From Shewanellaceae bacterium (GTDB lineage: Bacteria; Pseudomonadota; Gammaproteobacteria; Enterobacterales; Shewanellaceae): DNA of 11,168 nt. The position numbers and the translations under genes were made by a program. Each line of letters begins with the position of its first letter. The first letter of the stretch is position 1. The stretch is taken from assembly GCA_016779685.1 (NCBI GenBank), contig JADHND010000037.1, positions 1 to 11,168 of the forward strand, written 5' to 3'. Positions 5,943 through 11,168 of the stretch are shown one piece after another. A model generated the notes under the pieces. It had not been told where the DNA came from, did no database searches, and saw only the letters and a list, made by a program, of their open reading frames with translations.

Positions 5943-8672
5943 TTAAAATTTTGCTGCCAACCATGGCTTAGCTAAAGCCAAGGCGGCGCTCAATTGTTCC
6001 GGTTGGTGGCCACCTGCTTGTGCCAAGTCAGGACGCCCCCCCCCTTTACCGCCGACCGCCGCAGCTAAATGTCCCACCAATTCGCCCGCATGTACCTGTT
6101 GTGTCAGATCCGCTGTGACACCAACAATCAAGCTGACCTTCCCCTGCTGTCGGCTGCCTAGCACAATAACGCCTGAACCCAATTGCTGCTTTAAATCATC
6201 CACTAGATGGCGCAGCGATTTGGGATCGACGTCATGCATTTCTTCTATAACGCACGGGATACCAGCAATTTGCAGCTTATTTAGCGCTAACCGGGCGCTG
6301 TTACTGGCGGCTTCTTTCTGTATGAGTTGATGGCGCTGCTTCTCACATTGCTTTAATGCCGTCGCCAGCACCTGTTCCTGGGCGAGATAAGCCGCTTCTG
6401 CGGCATAAAAACTGGCTAAATCCACACATGTCCCGGGTGCTTGCCACGCGGCAACCTGAATCTCCGTTCGTGTCCCCCCTTGGGTCTTAGCCAGCTGGGT
6501 CAAATGCAACTGTTCGGCGGTCAATCGGGCCTGCTGTTCAGCTAAGGTCGCGGCTAAGGCTTGCAGGCGCTCTTGGCAGTATCCAAGCGCGGTTTCACCC
6601 GTTACCGCTTCAATGCGCCGCACACCCGCTGCAACACCTTTTTCAAAGACGTACTTGAACCATCCTATCTGATCCACCGAATGCACATGGGTTCCGCCAC
6701 ACAGTTCCAGCGAAAATGCGCCCATTTTAACCACACGAACGGTCTCTGCATACTTTTCGCCAAACAAGGCCATCGCACCGGCCGCTTCCGCTGCTGCCAT
6801 AGCCATTTCTTGTGTCGTGACCACCGCTTTGGCTTGAATTTGCTCGTTGACCAAGGTTTCAACACGCAGCAGCTCGGCTGAAGTTAGGGCTTCGTAATGA
6901 GAAAAATCGAAACGTAGGCTCTGAGGGCGCACCAAAGAGCCCTTTTGGGTGACATGCGTGCCCAGTACCTCGCGTAAAGCCGCATGCAAAAGATGCGTCG
7001 CAGAGTGGTTTGCGGCAGCTTGCGAGCGCGCTACCGCATTCACTTCAGCTTGCACCACCATGCCCACACTCAAAGAACCGTTGACAACCTGACCAATGTG
7101 GCCAATGGCTTGCCCAAACTGTTGGGTGTCTTGTACCTGCATCTGCATCCCTGTTGCCAGCAATTGCCCCTGATCCCCAACTTGCCCCCCCGACTCAGGG
7201 TAAAAAGGTGTTCGATCAAGCACCACCGTGGCCATCTGACCTACTGCAACCGTCTCAACTGGCTGCTGCTCCAGATACAGGCCCACGATGGTGGCTGGCT
7301 GCGCCAAGGATTGATAGCCTTCAAAATCACTCTTAATGTCTGTGACCAATTGCGTGTTGTAGTCTTTACCAAACTGTTGCGCGGCTTGCGCTCGCTCTCG
7401 TTGCGCTTGCATCAACGCCTCAAAGCCAGCCACATCTAAACTCACATGCCGTTCACGACAAATATCCGCCGTCAAGTCCATCGGAAAACCATACGTATCG
7501 TATAACTTAAATACCAAATCGCCGGGTAATTCTGACGTCACCAAAGTCGTCAGAGAAGCTTCTAGTAGCTGCATGCCGCGCTCTAGGGTTCGCGCAAACT
7601 GCTCTTCTTCAGCTTTTAACGCTTTTTCAACCAAAGTTTGCCGATCGACAATGTGCTGCGCGGTGCTGCCCATGATGCGACATAAGGGTTCGACCAGTCG
7701 ATAAAAAAAGGTTTCGGTCGCACCCAAGCGATAACCATGACGAATAGCCCGACGGATAATGCGTCTTAAGACGTAGCCACGCCCCTCATTGGCAGGCATC
7801 ACCCCATCGGCAATCAAAAAAGCGCAAGAACGGATGTGATCAGCGACCACCCGTAGCGATTGCTGGTTGGGATCAGTCACCTTCAGCAGATGTGCAATTT
7901 CACCGATGAGCTGTTGAAAAATATCAATTTCATAGTTGGAATGCACACCTTGCATGATCGCCGCAATGCGCTCTAGCCCCATGCCCGTGTCCACCGATGG
8001 CTGCGGCAGTGGCAACAAAGAACCATCGGTTTGACGGTTATACTGCATGAACACCAAATTCCAAATTTCAATATAACGATCACCATCTTCTTCCGGGGTG
8101 CCAGGAGGGCCACCGGCAATATCGGCCCCATGATCATAAAAGATTTCAGAGCAAGGACCGCAAGGACCGGTATCTCCCATCGACCAGAAATTGTCTTTCG
8201 CCCCAATCCGGGACAATCGATTGGGATCGACACCAATATGATGCAGCCATATTTGTTCAGCTTCTTGATCTTCCTCAAACACCGTCACCCACAAACGCGA
8301 TGCCGGCAATTGCAGCACTTCGGTCAAAAAATGCCAAGCCATGGTGATGGCTTCTTGCTTAAAATAATCCCCAAAACTAAAATTACCCAGCATTTCAAAA
8401 AAAGTATGGTGTCGTGCCGTATAGCCCACATTGTCCAAATCATTGTGTTTGCCACCGGCACGCACACAGCGCTGAGCGGTTACCGCACGCTGATATGGCC
8501 GCGATTCTGCGCCTAAAAACACATCCTTAAATTGATTCATACCTGCGTTGGTAAACAGCAAGGTCGGATCCTGCTCGGGCACCAAACCACTGCTGGGCTG
8601 AACCTGGTGCTGCTGATTAGCGAAATAGTCTAAAAATGCTTGCCGAACTTGGGCTGTGGTCATCTGTTGCAT
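5943..8672 (-). CDS. alaS: Alanyl-tRNA synthetase
   Basis: AlaRS charges tRNA-Ala, recognising its G3:U70 pair, and clears mischarged Ser- and Gly-tRNA-Ala. The 909 residues follow the family order. The class II catalytic core (about 5-240) has RHHTFFEMLGNFSFGDYF at 87-104 (motif 2), GDTGPCGPCSE at 166-176 and VDTGMGLERIAA at 227-238 (motif 3). The tRNA-recognition helical region follows. The editing domain has HSATH (556-560) and CGGTH (658-662), so all four zinc-site residues, His556, His560, Cys658 and His662, are present. The C-Ala/DHHA1 region near the end includes VGGKGGGRPD (872-882). It is about 33 residues longer than the E. coli enzyme, mostly in the linker at about 700-800. ATG at 8672 has AAGGTG (8677-8682) at good spacing; the second Met, three codons in, does not. 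It follows recX after 189 bp and precedes csrA, the standard gammaproteobacterial order. Confidence 0.98.
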   Translation of the reverse strand: MQQMTTAQVRQAFLDYFANQQHQVQPSSGLVPEQDPTLLFTNAGMNQFKDVFLGAESRPYQRAVTAQRCVRAGGKHNDLDNVGYTARHHTFFEMLGNFSFGDYFKQEAITMAWHFLTEVLQLPASRLWVTVFEEDQEAEQIWLHHIGVDPNRLSRIGAKDNFWSMGDTGPCGPCSEIFYDHGADIAGGPPGTPEEDGDRYIEIWNLVFMQYNRQTDGSLLPLPQPSVDTGMGLERIAAIMQGVHSNYEIDIFQQLIGEIAHLLKVTDPNQQSLRVVADHIRSCAFLIADGVMPANEGRGYVLRRIIRRAIRHGYRLGATETFFYRLVEPLCRIMGSTAQHIVDRQTLVEKALKAEEEQFARTLERGMQLLEASLTTLVTSELPGDLVFKLYDTYGFPMDLTADICRERHVSLDVAGFEALMQAQRERAQAAQQFGKDYNTQLVTDIKSDFEGYQSLAQPATIVGLYLEQQPVETVAVGQMATVVLDRTPFYPESGGQVGDQGQLLATGMQMQVQDTQQFGQAIGHIGQVVNGSLSVGMVVQAEVNAVARSQAAANHSATHLLHAALREVLGTHVTQKGSLVRPQSLRFDFSHYEALTSAELLRVETLVNEQIQAKAVVTTQEMAMAAAEAAGAMALFGEKYAETVRVVKMGAFSLELCGGTHVHSVDQIGWFKYVFEKGVAAGVRRIEAVTGETALGYCQERLQALAATLAEQQARLTAEQLHLTQLAKTQGGTRTEIQVAAWQAPGTCVDLASFYAAEAAYLAQEQVLATALKQCEKQRHQLIQKEAASNSARLALNKLQIAGIPCVIEEMHDVDPKSLRHLVDDLKQQLGSGVIVLGSRQQGKVSLIVGVTADLTQQVHAGELVGHLAAAVGGKGGGRPDLAQAGGHQPEQLSAALALAKPWLAAKF

Positions 8673-8758
8673 AATACACCTTAATAAAATCGAAAATGGT
8701 AGCGGGTGCGGTGTGATGGGACCTTTCTAGCTGAAAGATGAAGCTCGACATACCGCTG

Positions 8759-8787
8759 ATTGTGATCAGGGTGCTAGTTTAATACAA
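8759..8787 (-). promoter_or_regulatory. Candidate alaS promoter with dyad at the -10
   Basis: The minus strand shows TTGTAT (8782-8787), a 17-bp spacer and CACAAT (8759-8764). The -10 lies within an inverted repeat, CTGAT-TGTG-ATCAG on the plus strand (8756-8769). In E. coli, AlaRS represses its own gene by binding a palindrome near the transcription start, so a dyad here is suggestive. The hexamers themselves are weak matches. Confidence 0.3.
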
Positions 8788-8841
8788 GTTTAAGGTAAGT
8801 GGTATACCTAAGCCCTGATTTCTCTACGGATTTGTATAGGA

Positions 8842-8858
8842 AGCGCCCCTGCTGCGCT
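8842..8858 (-). terminator. Hairpin after recX, possible weak terminator
   Basis: AGCGC and GCGCT (8854-8858 and 8842-8846) form a 5-bp GC-rich stem with a 7-nt loop, four bases after the recX stop codon. Only TTCCTATAC follows on the minus strand, so it lacks a proper T-run. It may attenuate or protect the recA-recX message rather than terminate it. Confidence 0.25.
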
Positions 8859-8861
8859 CGA

Positions 8862-9317
8862 TTAATCGAACACAGGAGCCTGATACGTCGCTAACACGTC
8901 GTGAATGGTTTCCGTTTCAAAACCTCGGTATTGCAAAAAACGAAACATTTTTTGTTGCACTTTGCGATCAGCAGTGGATTGCTGGCGAAACTTTTTCTGC
9001 AACTGGGTTCGTGCTAAGGCGGTCCAGTTAAAATCGAGGGTCGCTTCAACTTGCGTCAAGCATGCTGAGGTTAATCCATGCTCTTGTTGAAGCACATATC
9101 TGACTTTTTTAAGACCTTGCCCTTTGTGATAGGCTTGCCGCATCGACGCTAAGGCAAAGCGCTCATCGCTCTGCCACCCCTGTTGCTGACATTGCTTTAA
9201 CACCACTTCGATTTCCGAGCTCTGGCAGCCATGCGCTGCTAACTTATCACGCAGCGCTTGGGCTGAATATTCACGGCGAGCCAGCCATTTCAGCGCTAAA
9301 GAACGTCCAGATTGCAT
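8862..9317 (-). CDS. recX: Recombination regulatory protein RecX
   Basis: RecX binds RecA filaments and limits their growth and activity. The roughly 151-residue protein has the family's all-helical repeat pattern. The features are ALKWLARREYSAQALRDKL near the N-terminus, the conserved LKQCQQQGWQSDERFA segment, and the C-terminal KMFRFLQYRGFETETI. The length is normal. It lies directly behind recA on the same strand, 6-15 bp after the recA stop depending on the start, so it is almost certainly read from recA transcripts and probably translationally coupled. The start is uncertain. I chose ATG at 9317, but an in-frame TTG at 9326 would add three residues, and neither has a convincing ribosome site. 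In E. coli, read-through of a terminator between recA and recX keeps RecX low; no such terminator is visible here. Confidence 0.93.
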   Translation of the reverse strand: MQSGRSLALKWLARREYSAQALRDKLAAHGCQSSEIEVVLKQCQQQGWQSDERFALASMRQAYHKGQGLKKVRYVLQQEHGLTSACLTQVEATLDFNWTALARTQLQKKFRQQSTADRKVQQKMFRFLQYRGFETETIHDVLATYQAPVFD

Positions 9318-9332
9318 CGCTGTCAAACCGGC

Positions 9333-10370
9333 TTAGAGCGCGGGCTCCAGTACCTCAGTTTCACTGACCATGGTGTCTTGCTTTTGTAGCAGCAACCTGT
9401 CTCTGATTTGACTTTCTAAGGTCGATGCCATGTCTGAGTGCTCTTTCAAGTAAGTGATGACATTCGCCTTACCTTGTCCTATTTTATTGCCCTGATAACT
9501 GTACCAAGCACCGGCTTTTTCAATCAGCTTTTCTTGTACCGACAGATCAATCAGCTCAGCTTCTTTACAGATGCCTTCACCGTAATAAATCTGAAATTCA
9601 GCTTGTTTAAGCGGTGGTGCAACCTTGTTTTTCACCACTTTGACTCGGGTCTCGTTGCCCACAATTTCATCACCCTGCTTAATGGCGCCAGTCCGGCGAA
9701 TGTCCAAACGTACCGAGGCGTAGAACTTCAAGGCATTTCCACCCGTCGTTGTTTCTGGATTCCCAAACATGACCCCAATTTTCATCCGAATCTGGTTGAT
9801 AAAGACGCACATGGTGTTGGATTTTTTAATGTTGCTGGTTAATTTCCGCAACGCCTGTGACATCAAGCGTGCCTGCAAGCCCACGTGAGAGTCGCCCATA
9901 TCGCCTTCAATTTCCGCTTTCGGCGTTAAGGCGGCCACAGAATCAATGATAACGATATCAACGCCACCAGAACGAACCAACATGTCGCAAATTTCTAAAG
10001 CTTGCTCACCCGTATCTGGCTGGGAGATCAACAGCTCCTTCACGTTCACGCCTAAGCGCTCTGCATAAATGGGATCCAAAGCATGTTCCGCATCGATAAA
10101 AGCACAGGTCTTGCCTTGTTTTTGTGCTTCCGCAATCACCTGTAAGGTTAAGGTGGTTTTACCGGAGGATTCTGGGCCAAAAATTTCCACGACACGACCA
10201 TAAGGAAGTCCGCCTATGCCTAAAGCAATGTCTATGGTGAGTGAACCAGTCGAGACCGATTCGATATTTAAAGCCTTGGCATCGCCCAATTTCATGATCG
10301 AGCCTTTGCCGAATTGTTTTTCAATTTGACTTAACGCCGCATCTAAGGCTTTTTGTTTGCTGTTTGTCAT
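9333..10370 (-). CDS. recA: Recombinase RecA
   Basis: RecA forms ATP-dependent filaments on single-stranded DNA, performs strand exchange, and serves as co-protease where a LexA system exists. The 345 residues match the family length. Walker A is GPESSGKT at 65-72 (Lys71). Glu95 in DAEHALDP is the catalytic glutamate, and Walker B is VIIDS at 140-144. Loop L1 is around EGDMGDSHVGLQARLMS (154-171). L2 is around GVMFGNPETTTGGNALKF (199-216), preceded by Gln193 in INQIR. The C-terminal tail is only moderately acidic. I chose ATG at 10370 because GGGAGA (10378-10383) lies 7 nt upstream. The in-frame TTG five codons earlier has no site. It is the first gene of the recA-recX operon, divergent from mutS. 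No CTG-N10-CAG LexA box is seen at its promoter. Confidence 0.99.
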   Translation of the reverse strand: MTNSKQKALDAALSQIEKQFGKGSIMKLGDAKALNIESVSTGSLTIDIALGIGGLPYGRVVEIFGPESSGKTTLTLQVIAEAQKQGKTCAFIDAEHALDPIYAERLGVNVKELLISQPDTGEQALEICDMLVRSGGVDIVIIDSVAALTPKAEIEGDMGDSHVGLQARLMSQALRKLTSNIKKSNTMCVFINQIRMKIGVMFGNPETTTGGNALKFYASVRLDIRRTGAIKQGDEIVGNETRVKVVKNKVAPPLKQAEFQIYYGEGICKEAELIDLSVQEKLIEKAGAWYSYQGNKIGQGKANVITYLKEHSDMASTLESQIRDRLLLQKQDTMVSETEVLEPAL

Positions 10371-10401
10371 CGATGATTCTCCCAAAAAAGACAGAGCACA
10401 C

Positions 10402-10414
10402 GCTCAGCATGAGC
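10402..10414. repeat. Small dyad at the expected recA transcription start
   Basis: GCTCA-GCA-TGAGC is a perfect inverted repeat with 5-bp arms. It lies just downstream of the recA -10, where the transcript would begin. It could be an operator half of recA control or a 5' hairpin that stabilises the message. It does not match a LexA box. Confidence 0.45.
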
Positions 10415-10416
10415 TC

Positions 10417-10444
10417 AGTATACAGGAAGAAAAAAGAAGAACAA
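10417..10444 (-). promoter_or_regulatory. Candidate recA promoter
   Basis: The minus strand shows TTGTTC (10439-10444), a 16-bp spacer and TATACT (10417-10422, five of six to the -10 consensus). The leader would be about 40 nt. The -35 lies inside the right-hand arm, as read on the minus strand, of the 10-bp inverted repeat upstream. Only one LexA-like half site (CTGTATAC) overlaps the -10, with no partner at the correct spacing. Confidence 0.5.
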
Positions 10445-10471
10445 CATACAAAATTAAATCCGTTGTTCTTC
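10436..10471. repeat. Perfect 10-bp inverted repeat in the recA-mutS intergenic region
   Basis: GAAGAACAAC (10436-10445) and GTTGTTCTTC (10462-10471) are exact reverse complements separated by 16 bp. Read on the minus strand, G.T and A-T pairs extend the stem and a run of six T's (10430-10435) follows, so it also resembles an intrinsic terminator pointing towards recA. One arm contains the recA -35. The same arms would form an operator for a dimeric regulator. Confidence 0.75.
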
Positions 10472-10572
10472 CTTGAAAATTAATATGGACGACGCACCAA
10501 TAAAACATACAATTTGAAGTTAAATTTGGTTATGATGTCGACATGTGATCTATGTATTTGAAATGGTTTACT

Positions 10573-11168
10573 GTGACTTCTTCTCTGCCATCTCCAGCCA
10601 AACAAACACCCATGATGCAACAATATCTTGCCATCAAAAGCGACTATCCCGATGTGTTGCTTTTCTACCGCATGGGTGATTTTTATGAATTGTTTTTTGA
10701 CGACGCCAAAACGGCAGCCAAAGCACTCGACATCACCTTAACCGCCCGCGGTAAGCACAGCCAACAGCCCATTCCGATGGCTGGTGTCCCGTATCACGCT
10801 GTTGACGGCTATTTAGCTAAATTGGTTTATCTAGGTTTTTCCGTCGCCATTTGCGAACAAATTGGCGATCCCAGTACCAGTAAAGGGCCGGTCGAACGAG
10901 CGGTTAAACGCATTGTGACGCCTGGTACCCTGACAGAAGATGCTTTGCTCGATGAACGACAAGACAATCTGCTCTGCGCACTGTATCCACACCCTAAAGG
11001 CTACGGTTTTGCCACAGTTGATTTAACCTCTGGTCGTTTTGTGCTACAAACACTTGACTCAACCGATGCTCTGTTAGCGCATCTTGAGCGTACCCGCCCG
11101 AGCGAACTGCTTTATCCTGAAGACATTGCATCTGAGACAATCCTTGGCAATTGCCCCCATCCACGGCG
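10573..11168 (+). CDS. mutS: DNA mismatch repair protein MutS, N-terminal part (gene runs off the right edge)
   Basis: MutS clamps on mismatches and small loops and recruits MutL. The 198 residues present cover the mismatch-binding domain I and the start of domain II. TPMMQQYL is at 12-19 and LLFYRMGDFYELFFDDA at 29-45. Phe37 and Glu39 form the F-x-E mismatch wedge (E. coli Phe36, Glu38). IPMAGVPYHAV is at 67-77 and VAICEQIGDPSTSKGPVER at 91-109. The start is uncertain. I chose GTG at 10573 because it gives an N-terminus of nearly E. coli length. An in-frame ATG at 10552 adds seven residues (MYLKWFT), and a TGA at 10546 blocks anything earlier. Neither start has a Shine-Dalgarno match. A possible -10 is TATGAT at 10531-10536, with no good -35. 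It is divergent from recA and the only plus-strand gene here. Confidence 0.97.
   Translation, partial: MTSSLPSPAKQTPMMQQYLAIKSDYPDVLLFYRMGDFYELFFDDAKTAAKALDITLTARGKHSQQPIPMAGVPYHAVDGYLAKLVYLGFSVAICEQIGDPSTSKGPVERAVKRIVTPGTLTEDALLDERQDNLLCALYPHPKGYGFATVDLTSGRFVLQTLDSTDALLAHLERTRPSELLYPEDIASETILGNCPHPR

Noticed and set aside
6984..7439. Plus-strand open frame of 151 codons inside alaS
   Set aside because: It lies wholly antisense to a conserved gene, and its translation shows no family features.
8031..8516. Plus-strand open frame of 161 codons inside alaS
   Set aside because: It is antisense to the AlaRS catalytic core and is a shadow of its codon use.
8858..8869. Palindrome TCGATTAATCGA at the recX stop
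   Set aside because: A perfect 12-bp palindrome, but it lies across the last codons of recX and no function can be argued from one copy.
9438..9842. Plus-strand open frame of 134 codons inside recA
   Set aside because: It is antisense to the RecA core and has no support as a gene.
10410..10425. LexA box at the recA promoter
   Set aside because: Only CTGTATAC, one half site, is present. The bases at the proper distance are TCA, not CAG.
1..11168. Mobile elements, CRISPR arrays, phage or defence genes
   Set aside because: No transposase, integrase, spaced repeats or defence-type domains were found on either strand.

Overview
The window is a stretch of gammaproteobacterial chromosome with moderate G+C, lower between genes. 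The type of glutamate-cysteine ligase and the order recA-recX-alaS-csrA-tRNA-Ser(GCU)-tRNA-Arg(ACG)-...-gshA are familiar from Enterobacteriaceae, Vibrio and Pseudomonas relatives. Divergent mutS beside recA, and no recognisable LexA box at recA, would also fit the Legionella/Coxiella side of the class. That narrower placement is inference from gene order and protein resemblance, not a phylogeny.

Layout, right to left because almost everything is on the minus strand. At the right edge is the 5' part of mutS, the only plus-strand gene. A shared intergenic region of about 200 bp separates it from the divergent recA. recA and recX are nearly contiguous and form an operon. alaS follows after about 190 bp, then a 327-bp AT-rich regulatory gap, then csrA, which ends in a strong intrinsic terminator. 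tRNA-Ser(GCU) and tRNA-Arg(ACG) come next with their own sigma70-like promoter, and both encode CCA.

Left of the tRNAs are two less universal genes. One is a secreted PAP2-type phosphatase whose C-terminal half looks like an outer-membrane beta-barrel. The other is a 921-residue single-chain tandem M16 zinc metallopeptidase. The window ends inside gshA, of which about 180 N-terminal residues are present.

The right two thirds group genome maintenance (MutS mismatch recognition, RecA recombinase, its modulator RecX) with translation and post-transcriptional control (AlaRS, CsrA, two tRNAs). The left third holds envelope/proteolysis genes and glutathione synthesis. I see no mobile element, CRISPR array, phage gene or toxin-antitoxin pair, and no new multi-gene system. 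The features that most deserve a second look are the PAP2 plus barrel-like protein, and a perfect 10-bp inverted repeat carrying the -35 of the apparent recA promoter where a LexA box would be expected.
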